DNA from: Eonycteris spelaea | Taxonomy: Eukaryota; Chordata; Mammalia; Chiroptera; Pteropodidae | DNA: 64,000 bases | Assembly (NCBI GenBank): GCA_003508835.1 | Contig: PUFA01000225.1 | Location: 1,798,001-1,862,000, forward strand | Direction of reading: 5' to 3' | Shown here: one piece after another, positions 11,421 to 23,349 of the stretch | Position numbering within the stretch: position 1 is the first letter of the stretch | Layout: every line of letters starts with the position of its first letter | Translations under genes and position numbers: made by a program | Notes under the pieces: generated by a model | Seen by the model: the letters and a program-made list of their open reading frames with translations, nothing else | Database searches by the model: none | What the model was told of the DNA's origin: nothing

Positions 11421-11854
11421 GTGTACGATACAGTTCTGCTTTGTCGTGGTCATAGAAGCTGCAGCCTTCCTTAGGAACTCAAAGCACTTGGCTAAGTGGA
11501 TGTGCTTTAGCCCAGCCCAGTGACTACCTCTACTTTTTATTCTTGGTTCCAGGCTTGTTTGGTGGCCTTGCTTCCAGTCTTGTTCCACCTGGGTAGGTTA
11601 GGTGAGTGAACATCAACTGCTTACAGCAGAATGTCCAAGTGCAGGACTCTGAGCTACTGCATCTGCTTCAGGTGCTTGGGATTGAGTAAAAAATGTCTGG
11701 CTCTGTGGCATGAAGGCATGAGATGTGATGGGGATAAGGAAGGGTTTGCAGGTATCTAGAAAGAAGAAAGCCCCTAACTAAGTTGAAGAAGACAGTCCGC
11801 TGAGAAACCCGAGATTCAACCAAGCATCAGTGATGGGGCTAAGCAATGTAGCTA

Positions 11855-11965
11855 AGACTTGGGTGACAGGAATACTGGGTTTGAGTCTTATCAAGTCATT
11901 TAATCGCTGAGCTTTTGTCTCCCTCCTTCTCGTAACAGGGCTATGGCAAAACAAGACTCTACATC
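11855..11965 (+). mobile_element. MIR SINE fragment
   Basis: 'gacttgggtgacaggaatac', 'tgggtttgagtcttatcaag' and 'tcatttaatcgctgagct' match the MIR core. Confidence 0.55.
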
Positions 11966-12143
11966 CTAGCCCAGGCTTTCCATTCTTAAATGATTCTGAG
12001 TCCTTCTTCTATCAGAAGTGAAATGTATGGGCCAGAGACGAAAGGTAATGCCATACATCTGTCTTATCATTTATATGAGTAAACTGTGAAATATAAGTCA
12101 TGGTTCTCTTTGTAATGCAACTATATATTTCATTCATATGGTA

Positions 12144-12475
12144 CAATGCCGTCCCATAGAAAAATAATAACATAAACCACATATATAATTTTTAATTTTC
12201 TAATAGTCATATTAAACAACTAAAAAGCAGGTAAAAAAGAAACAGGTGAAATTAATTTTAATGTATTTTATTTAACCCAAATTCAAAATATTATTGTTTC
12301 AACATGCAATCAATATAAAAAATTATTTAATGATAGTTTACATTGGACATAGTTACTGAGTCTTCAAAACCCAGTGTGTATTTTACATTTACAATGCACC
12401 TCACATCAGGCCAAGTACATTTCAAGTGTTCAACAGCCACATGTAGCTCACGGCTACCGTGTTGGACAAAACAGC
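12144..12475. mobile_element. hAT-Charlie-type MITE (~330 bp)
   Basis: Nearly complete non-autonomous hAT element. It starts near 'caatgccgtcccatagaaa', passes through 'aaacaggtgaaattaatttt' and 'tttatttaacccaaattc', and ends 'cagccacatgtagctcacgg', 'ctaccgtgttggacaaa'. The ends are inverted relative to each other (gccgtcccata / ttgtccaacacgg). The family name is uncertain. A shorter relic with related ends lies at 55366-55562. Confidence 0.7.
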
Positions 12476-12479
12476 CTAG

Positions 12480-12718
12480 ATCAATCAGCTGACAGCAGCA
12501 CATGCCAGACACGCGAGGCCATCTTAGATCATGCGGCCTCACTCGGGCCACCAGGTCACTGCAGCCACATGAGTGGCTACAGGCCTGACATCTAAGAACG
12601 TCCCAGCCAAGTCCGACTTAAATTATTGACCCATAGACTTATGAATGAACGATACGGTCATCGTTTTAAGCTCCTAAGTGTTGGGTGGCTTGTTGTGTAA
12701 CAGTAGATAACTAATACA
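12480..12718 (+). mobile_element. 3' part of an MLT1-type (ERVL-MaLR) LTR
   Basis: The end 'gttttaagctcctaagtgtt' ... 'cagtagataactaataca' is the characteristic 3' end of MLT1-like LTRs. The upstream part carries 'ggtcactgcagccacatgag' and 'cttaaattattgacccatag'. It is a solo LTR fragment with no internal retroviral sequence. Confidence 0.65.
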
Positions 12719-12719
12719 G

Positions 12720-14155
12720 TAGTGTTGCTACTTTTACTGAAAGATTATAAGTCTCAATAGTCCCAGGAAGGAAGGCGTTAACTATTCAAGAGGGAAAAAG
12801 AGGGGTGACTATCACCAAGCAAAAGTACCTTTCAAATGTGTAGATGTCAGAGAATTCACTGTTATTCAACATGTGTCAATTTTCCCAACCCTAAGCCACC
12901 CTGTTATGGTTATATATTACTCATCATCAGACTCTTTTATTTACTCAAAGTAGTATCACACGCCTACACCAATACAAGGCACATTCACGAGCTCAGGATG
13001 AACAGAGGAGCCCACAGAATCTTGTTCCCTGGCTGGGGTAGGTGCAGGGCTCCACAGACACCAGGACTGGAGAAGATAATGGTTTCCGAGGTTTGGCCGC
13101 CGCCTAAGTGGCAGCTGCTGCTGCCGACCTGGGCATCTTTCCCCCTCACCTCATCGCCCATAGAAAACCATTAATGTTTCCTGGCCTCGCCCCAGCCCAG
13201 CCCCATTTTGGTCCCCACATTCTTGCAGGTATTGAAGGAAAACCTATCTGCCCTCCTGTCCACTGCGGTGTACGAGTGTGTGGTCAAGTGCCTCTCAGCC
13301 ATGTATGTCTCCGGGCCTTTGGCCTTTTCCTCAGCCCCAGACACGCTGCAGTGAGCGACCAGCTTTGTGAGAGCTACCCACTTCACACAGGTACCACTCA
13401 AGAGTGCCTAGACCTATACCTACTTCCTGTACCTCTTGCTTGCAGCCCTGGGGCTTCCAATTGACACTGAGGGATGAGACAAAGCGGGCCTATCTATGTG
13501 TGACCCAGAACTGTGGGGGATTTAATGCTCAGTGATATGAGCCTTTGACCAAGGGGAGAGGGTAGCCCTCCTCTCCAGACTGTCCCGGGAAGTAATTTTT
13601 TACTAGTCCATTGGTTGGGCTTGATACCGAGTGCTGGCCAGATCAATAACATATCACCTTGCTTGCCCCCTTTCCCTGCCCCTCTGGCTTTTTTCTCATT
13701 CTGGTCACTGAGATTGCACTGTCTATTAAAGACATAGCACATATGCCTCTGCCTTAGGCTCTGTGTTCTAGGGATTCTGGGCTAAGATGCCAAGTAGTCT
13801 AGGATCCTATCAGGGAGGAGAACTTTACATCCTATCTTCAAACATGACTTTAGACACCTTATATCTAGCTGCTTCAATGCAGACCCAAATTTCTTTGGCT
13901 CTTCATTGAGGTACTACCTTCTATGCTCATCCCACTATGCCTGTTAAAGAAGGCCTGACTCACTCACTACTGGGCTCCAGACCACTGGGCAAGCACCATG
14001 GGATGCATGCACTGTCACTCCCTCTAACATTCCCCTTGGAAAAGGGCCTTGCCTTCCAAAGACATAGACATCATTTCTCTTAAGTATCTTTACTCAGGAG
14101 GCTTAAAACGCTTCATTTCTTCCCTTCTGCTACTTTTCCATGCCTAGTTTAGGAG
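12720..14155. other. Single-copy stretch, no gene recognised
   Basis: Mixed-composition non-coding DNA. The patch at 13085-13200 is GC-richer, with CCGCC and CAGCTGCTGCTG. Overlapping open frames at 13108-13464 (+), 12836-13174 (+) and 13171-13401 (-) contradict one another and look like chance. Confidence 0.35.
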
Positions 14156-14159
14156 CAAG

Positions 14160-14250
14160 AGCTTGAGTTTCACCCATTTCCTTTATTACCTATAAAATGG
14201 TAGGGTCGGTTGCCCCAAGGCCTGCCTTGTATTGCTGCCTAGGTTTTCCG
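14160..14250 (+). mobile_element. MIR-like SINE tail fragment
   Basis: 'gcttgagtttcacccatttc' followed by 'cctataaaatggtagggt' matches the MIR 'cctcagtttcc...tgtaaaatgg' segment. Confidence 0.5.
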
Positions 14251-14259
14251 GTATAGCAG

Positions 14260-14375
14260 TCTGCTCTCCTCAAGCACACTGGAGGCTCTGTGAAGGCACA
14301 CCAGGCCCCTGGCCTGCTGCCAGCACAAGCACATCCTCAGTAGACACTACCTGGATGAATGGATGGAAGAAGGGA
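14260..14375 (+). mobile_element. L2 LINE 3' end
   Basis: 'cactggaggctctgtgaagg' and 'ctggatgaatggatgg' follow the L2 terminus, with a degenerate middle. Confidence 0.5.
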
Positions 14376-14379
14376 TGAA

Positions 14380-16240
14380 CGTTACCAAGGAGAGGTCTCA
14401 TGGCCTCCATCTCAGCAACTCAGTAGAGCTGACAACTCTTTCCTCAGGTCTAACACTGGTGAGTCAGCTACGTTCTCCTGAGTGCTCTCTGCCACAGCCT
14501 AAGCAGATGTGGGAGGGCAGTTCTCTGATTGGGGAGCCCACCGAGACCCTGCTGGTCTATCTGACGATTCTGTTATAGCCTCCATGAAAGAAACACACTC
14601 TCATTTTTACATACAGAGCAGCAGAGAAGGGCAGACTAGTTGCTGGAGGGGAACTGGCCTTTTAAGCAGCAGCCTGAGGCTGAGATAAGGTGGGGTCTGG
14701 TTACAATTAGCAGCAAGCACTGATGCTAACAGATTCTACAAATTTGTACTCTGAAGACCAGATGACAGATCCCAGTAGCAGAGATATCATCAATTACCAC
14801 CCAGGACATTTACCTTCCCTTACTGTTCCTGGGACCCAGGAACTCTTAGATGCCTCCATTCTAACCTGAGAAAAGGAAACAGAGATAATACACCTTGGAG
14901 GTAGATCTCTGCTACCTCCTTTTGGGGAAAATCACCTGGAAGAAGAGAGATACGAAGTCTTAAATCTGACAAGACATTTATTACTGTGTAGAGACATGTG
15001 AGTAAAAGTGAAGTGTACACCATAAAACTATACAGAAGGGCAGTATGACCTGCTGATACAAAATATATAGAAATGATTCCATTCTGAGCCAACGAGGATT
15101 CTGTGGATTAACTACCATCTGCTTCACTTTACCCCTCTGTTGACCTGGATAATGGACCACTAAAACTAGACCCAAAGAGTAATTTCTGATGATAGCAATA
15201 ATGGGCATCTTACTGCTTTAAAGTAAAAAAGTAATCTGGCCACTCACTTAATTGCCCCAGGGAAGAAGGGTGATAAAGTGATGTGGATGCATGCCTTGCA
15301 GGAGTTATACACCTGTTTGTGGTTGGTTTAACTTCATTGATGGAAGGAATTTATAAATCAGCCAGGAACAGAATGCTGTGTAGTCTCAATTTTCCTTAAA
15401 CTTAAAAAATCATAGGTTTTTGTTTTGAAGTATCATAACATCCTTTAAAGTGGGTTTTTGCAGACTTGGGCTGGCTGGAACAGTGAGTTGACAAATCTAC
15501 AGTCTATTCTTTCTCCTTCAGTTCCCAATGCTCTGCGGATTCTGGAAGTTGCTGCTCTAGATCCTTCCAGTTGAGCGTAGTTCTCAAGGAAGACACATGC
15601 TCCAACCCTCAAGCTAATGCCTATTTAGAAGCAGAAGGCACCAGGCTTCCCCATGGACCCCCTAATTCCAGGGCAGCATGATTCCCTGGAGGTGGTGTAC
15701 ACCCAGAGACCATCGGGCGGTGGTAAAACCCAATCCAAGTAGTTGGTTACTTCTTGTGAAATGCCCAGCCCGGGGTCCCTGCCTCACAGCACTCTTGCCC
15801 TCTTGTCACACTCCTTCATTCCTTTGGTAAGTATTTCTAGTTTCTACTGCGTTTGAGGCCTTCTCGCCCCACCCCCAGCATGCTGCCTCCCCAGATTAGT
15901 CATAGTCCACCGAGGGAATGGAAGGTGCAGGGTACACGTGTGAGACCTGTTGGTTCCAGACTTCATTCTGCAATGCAGTGGGGCAGTCTGGGGCTGGTGA
16001 GATTTGCGGACAGGAATGCAAACAGGTAGATGCCCAGAGACAAAGAGGGAGAAAAAAGCATGAATGGAGACTGGTGAGAGCAAGGTCAGAGCAGAGCCAG
16101 GGAGGAGAGAGAAAACCCAGGAGACCATTTGCAGCCTCTGGTAGTCACTTTATCACAAGGCCTCAGGGAAGCTGATTAACCTGCCAACCTTAGCACCAAA
16201 TAGGCAGAAAAGAGGGACTGTTTGGGCCTTGTTTACCCAC
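14380..16240. other. Single-copy stretch, no gene recognised
   Basis: About 1.9 kb without a recognisable repeat or coding signal. Short open frames on both strands (14820-15092 and 14981-15208 minus, 15844-16128 minus, 15918-16175 plus) overlap or have protein-unlike composition. Confidence 0.35.
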
Positions 16241-16242
16241 TA

Positions 16243-16447
16243 CGGACGGTCCCCGACTTAAGATGTTCGACTTAAGGTTTTTTGACTTTATGATGGTATA
16301 GAAGTGATACGTATTCCGTAGAAACCAGCTAAGCTGATCTATAATGTTCAGTAGGTTAGATGCATTAAATGCATTTTTGACATCATTATTTTCAACTTAT
16401 GATGGGTTTATTGGACCGTAACCCCATCATCAATCAAAAAGCATCTG
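16243..16447 (+). mobile_element. Tigger-type (TcMar) MITE flanked by TA
   Basis: The 205-bp element begins 'cggacggtccccgacttaag' and ends 'caatcaaaaagcatctg'. Its interior shows 'gacttaaggttttttgactt', 'gtaggttagatgcattaaat' and 'atgatgggtttattggacc'. The ends are imperfect inverted repeats, and it is bounded by TA at 16241-16242 and 16448-16449, the expected mariner-type duplication. Internally deleted relative to the remembered consensus. Confidence 0.8.
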
Positions 16448-16504
16448 TAATTTGTTAATAGCAGATCCGTATTTCCAGCCTTAAACTTTCAGAGTCAAAA
16501 GCAA

Positions 16505-17075
16505 GTCAGGTTCCTCAAAAAATTAAAGATAGAATTGCCATATGATCCAGCAATCTCACTTCTGGGTATTTTCCCAAAAGAACTGAAAGCAGGGACTCAA
16601 ACAGCTATTTGCACACCCATGTTCATTATTCACAATAGTCAAGAGGTAGAGGCAACCCAAATGTCCATCAATAGATGAATGGATAAACAATATGTGGTAA
16701 ATGCATACAAAAAATATTACTGAGCTTTAAAAAGAAACGAGATTCTGACTCATGATACAACAACACCTGAAGACATTATGCTAAGTGAAATAAACCAGTC
16801 ATAAAAGGACAAATACCACGATTCCACTTGGACCTAGAACAGTTAAATTCATAGAGACAAAAACTAGAATGGGCATTACCAGGGCCTTAGGGAAGGGGAA
16901 AGTGGGAAGTTATTGTTTAATGGGTATAAAGTTTTAGTTTGAGAAGATGAAAAAAGTTCTGGAGACTGTTGTACAACAATATGACTGTATTTTATGCCAC
17001 AGAACTATACCCTTCAAAATGGTTAAAATGGCAAATTTTATGTTATATATATTTTATCACAATTTTTAAAAAGGC
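16505..17075 (+). mobile_element. L1 3' end fragment
   Basis: 5'-truncated L1M-type copy: ORF2 end ('attgccatatgatccagcaa', 'aatgtccatcaatagatgaa') then 3' UTR ('agttctggagactgttgtac', 'aaaatggttaaaatggcaaa') and a short A-rich end. No open frame survives. Confidence 0.9.
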
Positions 17076-17204
17076 AAATCAAGCATAAGTGTTTCCCACA
17101 GTGAAACAAGAATCATGACGCAGTTGTACTAAAGGGGTAAGAGGCCAGATTTTGAAATCCGGAAGGTCCTGGAAAACCTTAAAAACCTACAGTCACGTTA
17201 ACTG

Positions 17205-17370
17205 GTCTCCAACCAAACCAGGCAAACTGAACGCCTGGGTTCCAGTCTCAGTTCTGCCAACACACTCATTACATAATACTTGGCGAGGGCGTCGCGGTTC
17301 CCTGTGCCTCAGTTTACCAATATGTATAATAAAGGGGTTGGATTCTATACCAAAGCCCCTTTCATCTAGG
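17205..17370 (+). mobile_element. MIR SINE
   Basis: 'gcctgggttccagtctcagt', 'ctgtgcctcagtttaccaat' and 'ataaaggggttggattctat' match MIR from core to tail. It directly abuts the MER5A element. Confidence 0.75.
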
Positions 17371-17533
17371 CCAGGGCTTTCAAAATATAGTCGTAGAGCT
17401 GCAAGGCATATATTAAATGGGAATACATTAAAATGCAAATTACCGAGCCCCACCCTAGACCCACTGAATTAGAAACTCTGTGGAGAGCCCAGCCATGTGG
17501 TTTGAATGAGTCCAGACAGATTGAGAACCACTG
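17371..17533 (+). mobile_element. MER5A-related hAT-Charlie MITE
   Basis: It starts 'ccagggctttcaaaatatag' and ends 'gattgagaaccactgg', with 'taccgagccccaccctagac' and 'cactgaattagaaactctg' between. The ends are imperfect inverted repeats. Confidence 0.8.
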
Positions 17534-17534
17534 G

Positions 17535-18155
17535 GACAGGACTTGTATGTTGTTATAACTGATAATGATCTAAGTGGGCCACATTTTTAAGAAAAAGAAA
17601 AGCACAAACACCCGAACATAAAACCAATACATTAGGAAACAACCAGGAATGAATAGGATGCTCACTTTTTAAAAACATGAGGTGTAAACATAAAACAGCA
17701 AATTTGTTTTAAAAATATCAGAATTAATGTATCCAATTGAGTACTGTCCTTAAATTATATATGCCTACCACCTGTATTCTAAGGGATGCAGTTCTTGCTC
17801 AAACGTTTTTGATATTTTATTTGGAACTCCTGAGTCTGTTTAGAAGCCAAATGGAATCAGCTTCATTTGTTTGGAACTCAAAGTATCTCCATTCAGCTTG
17901 ATCATATACTTGTAGCCCTGATTAGGCTGCTTCTAGAAACCAAATTCCTTCTAAAGGTAAGAAGACCGCCCATCACTGAGGATGCTGATAGAATGTTCCG
18001 CAGGCTTAAAGGCAAATTCCAAAGTGGAGCTCAAACGTGTTTTGGAGAATGACAGAATGACATGTTTGGCATCCCAGAGTGTCCGTCTGGCTCACCCAGC
18101 CTCAGACCTGAGCAAGAGACCACCATGTCCGCACTCACCCTTCAGAGGGAATGGA
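17535..18155. other. AT-rich single-copy stretch
   Basis: No recognised repeat or coding signal. The section 17600-17770 is strongly AT-rich. Confidence 0.3.
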
Positions 18156-18159
18156 ACTG

Positions 18160-18265
18160 TCATTGTCATTTCAAAGGTGAAGCAATAAAGGCCAGAGGGG
18201 CTGAAGGATTTGTCAAAGGCCATGGAACTAATAGGTAGAACCAGAAAGGAATTTTCCTAAAGACT
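18160..18265 (-). mobile_element. MIR SINE fragment, reverse orientation
   Basis: 'catttcaaaggtgaagcaat', 'ggatttgtcaaaggccatgg' and 'ctaataggtagaaccag' follow reverse-complement MIR ('...cccaaggtcacacagctagtaagtggcagagcc'). Confidence 0.55.
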
Positions 18266-19000
18266 CTCAAATAAGCTAACTAGCTACCTTTGAACCCTGG
18301 AGTGGACAAGAATGGAAGGCCCAGCCCACCAGGCCGTGATGTCAGATCAGAAGAGGAGGCTCCAGCCCAGCCGCTTTCTTCATCCAACAAAAGGATCTTT
18401 TGAATTAACTGAATATTTTGGCACCAGTCCTGGTCAATTCTTTCTCCTTTGGTGGGTTGAAAAATATTTCTAGCAACCCACAGAGTCCAGTGAAAGAAAA
18501 GAGGGTAGAAGATTCTTCCTCATCTAGTCACGCAGACCTGCAGACCTTCTGGTTTTGGGAAGGAGGCACCCAGTGGGCTGTGAAGAGGGGAGGGGTCTAT
18601 TTCCCAGGCTCCTGGCCCCCCAGAACTTCTGCCTGGCTCCACGGCAGGAGGACTCCCTCCTCGCTCCACACTGCATTATTCTAACGTGTTCACTTTGGGG
18701 GAGACACTAAAAGCGGAATATTATTCTGAATAAGATATCAAGCTTTTCCCTAATCCCACCCTCAACTCCTCAAAAGGCCCTGAAAGTCATCTTCCCTCGT
18801 GGCTCCCTCCCCCGCACCCCACGGTCTAAATCTCTATCTCAAGTCAGACTACGTGCTCAATGCTGATTTGTGAAAATCTCATTTTCCATAACATCCAGCA
18901 CAGTGTTGGGCACAGAGAAGACACAGCCATCATGTGGTCATGACGATGATGCTGTTACATGGCCATGTCTCCCCACTGGTGCCGGACACTTGCCTGGTAC
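18265..19000. other. Single-copy stretch, no gene recognised
   Basis: No repeat or gene recognised. The open frame 18418-18684 (+) has no recognisable protein feature. Confidence 0.3.
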
Positions 19001-19004
19001 TCTG

Positions 19005-19190
19005 TTGATGCAGAGAATCTCAGTGAATCCTCATCACAGTACAATGTGTGAGGTGCTATTAACTCTTCTTTTCAGATAAGGACTCTGAGACTCAAAAAGG
19101 TTAAGTAACCTATTCAAGGTCAAGGGGAAGAGCTCAGAGCACATCTATGTCTCCTGGACTCCAAAAGCAGAGCTCTCAACACTTACACAT
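19005..19190 (-). mobile_element. MIR SINE, reverse orientation
   Basis: 'cagtgaatcctcatcacagt', 'cttttcagataaggactctg', 'aaggttaagtaacctattca' and 'aggtcaaggggaagagctc' are reverse-complement MIR in order. Confidence 0.75.
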
Positions 19191-19194
19191 CGCT

Positions 19195-19780
19195 CCCTCC
19201 TCAAGATCCCAGATTTTAGAGTGAGAACACCCCCACCTTATCCTCTACTTCAGGTGCCCTCCCTGCCCCAGCCCCAGCCCCACTCTCTTGCTTCCTTCTT
19301 AACCTCCACACTCTCCCTACCTTCCAGGCTGGGGTGGGGACAGGAGGAAGGAACCTCAAAACCCAGGGGGTGGTTTTAGGGACCACTACTGAGATGATGA
19401 CGCTAAATGAACTGAGGAGGTGGAGAAGGAAGCTGGCCACCATTGAAGGGCAGAGCCTTGCCGGGCACAGACCTCCTCTTCCTCGGGCCCAGCTGTCCTT
19501 CCATTTCACAGACATTATCCCTAGGACAGAAAGTCCTCCAACAAGTCCTGCCTGAAGCCCAGTGTCTTCCACCATTCTGACAGAGTGAGGAAGCCATATC
19601 ATAGCCATGTGGCCAAAGAAAATAACTGTCACTCCGGCAGAGAGTAGGATACGTATATATTAACCTCCCAAAGCAGACCGAATGCTTCTGAGTGAGATGC
19701 ACCTACAGAGACTGAGATGCTAAAGTATTGTTGTCCATACCCCAGTGTCCATACCCCAGTGCTGTCCCAAACAAGACATG
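19195..19780. other. Single-copy stretch with a 14-bp tandem duplication
   Basis: C/T-rich at 19230-19325. At 19732-19759 the unit 'tgtccataccccag' is present twice in tandem. Overlapping open frames on both strands (19216-19632 minus, 19403-19702 minus, 19334-19555 plus) argue against coding. Confidence 0.4.
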
Positions 19781-19784
19781 GTAG

Positions 19785-19935
19785 AAGGAGCACTGAGCTG
19801 GGTGTTGGGACACCCAGATTTGGGTCCCAGTCTTCAATAACTCTGGTCCTCAAACGCCTCACCCCTACAACAGGGGGGTCACTGCATGGCTTCTAAAGTG
19901 CCTCCTAGGTACCTAGGTCTACAGTTCTGTGACCA
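19785..19935 (+). mobile_element. MIR-family SINE
   Basis: 'gtagaaggagcactgagctg', 'cccagatttgggtcccagtc' and 'aaagtgcctcctaggtacct' match the MIR head and the long-tailed 3' variant. Confidence 0.6.
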
Positions 19936-19939
19936 GGCT

Positions 19940-20935
19940 GCGGAAGCTGCCTTGCCAGTCACAAGCTGCTGGCACCAGCCAGGCTGCAGACAGTGGAGCT
20001 GATGCGGGAGATAGGCCCTCATCCCGACCCACTCCCTGGGAATTTGACCCTACTCCCTCTCAACCACAGGCCAGCTCTGACAGTCTTCCAAGGGAAATGC
20101 TGACCTCTGGCCTGGTTGATTCCCAGTCAAACAAAGGACGGCAAGCTGGTGACCTGGAACCGTCCTCCTCAGGGCTGGGTCATCTTCCACCTGCCAGCTG
20201 ACTCCCCCCCCCCCACTCCCTGCCCCAGCTGCACAGGCCATAGGATGGGGCCAGAGCTCCCTGGAGGGGCCATCATGCTGACATCACTTCAGTGAGATGT
20301 AAATGAAGGGGAAGGGGATAGAAAACAGAGCTTCTGAGTCACCACTCCAGTGTAGTCCCAGCCCTGCACAGCTGTCACTCAGATTAGGCTTTCGGGGCAT
20401 GAAGCGCCCTCAACTTAACTGTTTCACCTTGTTCTGGCTAAGTTCAGACTCCATCTCAGCTGGCAGACATGCTCCCGAATGGCCACGAGGGCTTGTCCCC
20501 GGGGCCACTTAGCATTACAAACCAGGTCCTCCAAGCTAGTCACCCAATACTCTCCTGTGTTGTATTAAGACCTGCTCCTTCCTTCCAACCACTGCTCAAG
20601 ATATGCTTTCCAGAAAGTCTTCCCCAGGCCACCTCCAGTGCGCCTGGCCTCACGAGGCCCTATAGTCATGACTTTCAGCAGCTACACATGGTTTTCCCAA
20701 ACTTTACTAATATACAGACATCTTCCAAAGGAGAAAAATATCCCCAAACACCCTTGAGTGTATCTAAGAACCCCCGGGTCTATATACCCAGTATGAGAGA
20801 TACTGTCTTAAGAAACAAAAATCTGATTTTTAAGAAAAATCTTTCAATTGCAAATTAGAATTGTAAACAAGAAGTTTTATCTTTACAATGCTAGAATAAT
20901 ATTAAAATATGTTGTAAACGTTCTCACAGAATTCA
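19940..20935. other. Single-copy stretch with poly-C tract
   Basis: No gene recognised. An 11-C run lies at 20204-20214. Sequence from about 20820 to 20930 is AT-rich. Confidence 0.35.
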
Positions 20936-20944
20936 CTGAGAACC

Positions 20945-21510
20945 ATGAGCTACACAGTTGTCACTCATTCATCCAATATTTATTGAGTATCTCCCATGTG
21001 TCAGGCGATGCTCTTGGCAATGGCACTCAGTGGTAAACATGACATTGTCCCAGCACTGGAGGAGCTGACCTTCCAGTGGGGGAGGCAGGCAACTGAACAG
21101 TAAACAAGTAAACAATATCAGTGCAGGCAGTGGAAAGTGCTATGAAGAAAAATAAAGCAAGGAAAGAAGGAAAGTGAGGATGTGGAAAGAAAGGAAGGGC
21201 TGGTTGGACAGAGCAGGGTCAGGAAATATCAAAGCAGAGGCCTGAATAAACGAGGTGAAGGAGGAAGTGAGAGAGCTGGAAGGTGATGGGGAAGCAGCTC
21301 TAGGCCAAGGGGAGGGCGAGGAAGGGCCCAGAGCCTTCTGCTTCTCTGGCAGAAGCAGAGCCTGGGGGAGAGTGGTCATGAGGCTGGAGGGGTGGAAGGG
21401 GCAACAGAGAGTAGCTGGTACACCACGGAGGCCCGCCAGACACTATGAGAAGTGCGAAGGGAGGCCGCTGGAGGGTCTGAAACAAGGAAGTGATGGGTTT
21501 TTCCTTCTCT
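20945..21510 (-). mobile_element. L2 LINE 3' region, reverse orientation
   Basis: The longest L2 copy here. Reverse-complement landmarks run in order: 'ccaatatttattgagtatct', 'catgtgtcaggcgatgctct', 'gtaaacatgacattgtccca', 'gaggagctgaccttccagtg', 'gtgctatgaagaaaaataaa' and 'gcagaggcctgaataaacga', ending near 'ggaggccgctggagggtctg'. Confidence 0.75.
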
Positions 21511-21539
21511 GTCTTTGTCCGCTTCATGTGCCTCTGGTT

Positions 21540-21690
21540 GTCCCACCACCCTGGGAGCTCACTGAGGGCAGGCTGTCTCCTCTCTCATTCCAGGAGCTCC
21601 ATGAGGGCAGGAACCATGGTCCTGTACCTTCTGATACCTTCCCTTTGGCCTCCAGGACAGGGCCCCACTCACAGCAAGGCCTCACTGGGT
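21540..21690 (+). mobile_element. L2 LINE 3' fragment
   Basis: 'cctgggagctcactgagggc' and 'ggagctccatgagggcagga' both resemble the L2 'agctccatgagggcaggga' motif. Two such motifs in 60 bp suggest two overlapping fragments or a local duplication. Confidence 0.5.
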
Positions 21691-21699
21691 AGCGCCTCC

Positions 21700-23345
21700 A
21701 ATCCGGAAATGCGCTCCTGGAGCTGGGATGCTATCAGCATCCGTTCTGGCAGGCTCCCAAACAAGGAGAAGAGAACTATGCTTCTGCCACCGATGGACAA
21801 CCTTCCTACCCGGAAATGCCCCCGCCAGCCACTGAAAGCCCTGCAGCTCTGCACAGGTGTGGCCTACCTCAGGTGCACACGCCCACCCACCAGGCTGGGC
21901 TACCTGGGGTCCTGGGGTGAAGGGCAGGTGGAGGTTCCAGCAAGGCTGGTCCCTGACCCCCATGCTGAAGCTCCATCATGGGGAATGACTAACACCAGGC
22001 CCTACATCACCACAATAAACAGCCTCTCACCTCCACAGCAGCCACTGCCCCAGGGGAGCCACAGTTGCCCGTATCCATAGCAACCAGCCTGTGTGAGTCC
22101 CCAGAGTGAGGGAGGGCAGCGCACTCTGGGCTGCTTGTTCTGAGTGAAGCATTTCTGCTGCCCATTTGTAAAGCCCTCAGGTCCTGAAAGAGGCGTCCTC
22201 ATCCAGTTCCTCTGCTTCCTTCCTCTGTCAGCAATGTGCGAATGGAGAAGACACAATTATCTGAAGCCAGGATTTTCTCTTGGGGTCTGTTTGAAGCTGA
22301 TCCTGCACAAGATTTTGCTCATAAATTACCTGGAAGTCAGGATGGGGACAACAGAAAATAAAACAAAATCTCACAGCGGGAAGGAATTCGAGATGTTCCA
22401 TCCCACTGTGTCGAGCCAGACAGCACCTCACCCCATCTCACAGCGAAAACCCGTCTCTATTTTTCTAATGAATTAAAAATTTAAATAAAAAATTAAAATG
22501 CGAACAATGAACACTGCTTTTCTCTTAGTTTCTTCAAGGAGACCGCAGCCTGGGACCCTAATTTCGACGTTCCCCCCCGCTTTCCATCAGGCCAGCAGAG
22601 CCTTCTAACTACCTTAATCCTACAGGTTACGGCTTAAACATGCGCAGGGCTGAGGGGCTGCCCAGGGTGACTGGAAAAGAGGTTCATAGGTTTCCTTTCA
22701 GAATAAATCACTCACTGCTCCCTGCTACAGAGATACTAGCCGAGTCTATTTTCCAACCCTAGAAAATATGTTCCAGCTCACAAAGCAGGCCTCCGTTCAG
22801 AAACCGGGCATACCAAGCCGGCCTCACCCCAAGACGGGGATGGCACCACCAGCTGCTCCTGCGACTTGGGGCCCACCCATCATGAGAACCGTCTGATCAC
22901 TGGACAAAGAGACCAGATCAGAAAACGCTCCTTGCTTACACTTAAACCTGACTCACTCCCTCAACTCCTCTCTCTTGAAAAATTCCAAATCTTCTTTAAA
23001 TAAAAACAATGAATAAATAAACCCAACTTGATTCTCTTCTCTCCATCCCCGCAGCCTAAGGAAATGACTTTCTCAAGTTCCAGCCTTCACTCTTCCTTTC
23101 CTGCTAAAGAACTGCCCTGTCTTCGAGATACAAATAAATCCCACAGTCCTCATAAAGGTGAGAGAGATAAAATGCACCATCTGGCTGCCCCCCATCTTAT
23201 GAGAAAGCACATCCGGCAGGATTTTATAAGCACATATCTGCAGCCTCACAGAGGGTCCCTTGTCCCCTCTCTGCTCTCCCTCCTTCTGTCCTTCCCTCCC
23301 CACACTCCTCATTTTGCACAGACAGGTGAGGTGCAGTGAGCCCCA
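21700..23345. other. Single-copy stretch containing an X-box-like motif
   Basis: About 1.6 kb with no recognised repeat or exon. It contains the X-box-like motif 22071-22084 and an AT-rich patch at 22465-22510. Open frame 21490-22080 starts inside L2 sequence and is not credible as a gene. Confidence 0.35.
22071..22084. promoter_or_regulatory. Candidate RFX X-box-like site
   Basis: 'gtatccatagcaac' fits the RFX-family X-box pattern (GTNNCC, AT, RGCAAC). Binding is not shown and no adjacent promoter is visible. Confidence 0.35.
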
Positions 23346-23349
23346 AATT

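Noticed and set aside
21490..22080. 196-codon open frame as a gene
   Set aside because: It begins at the edge of one L2 copy and reads through another, with opposed open frames on the minus strand over the same bases.
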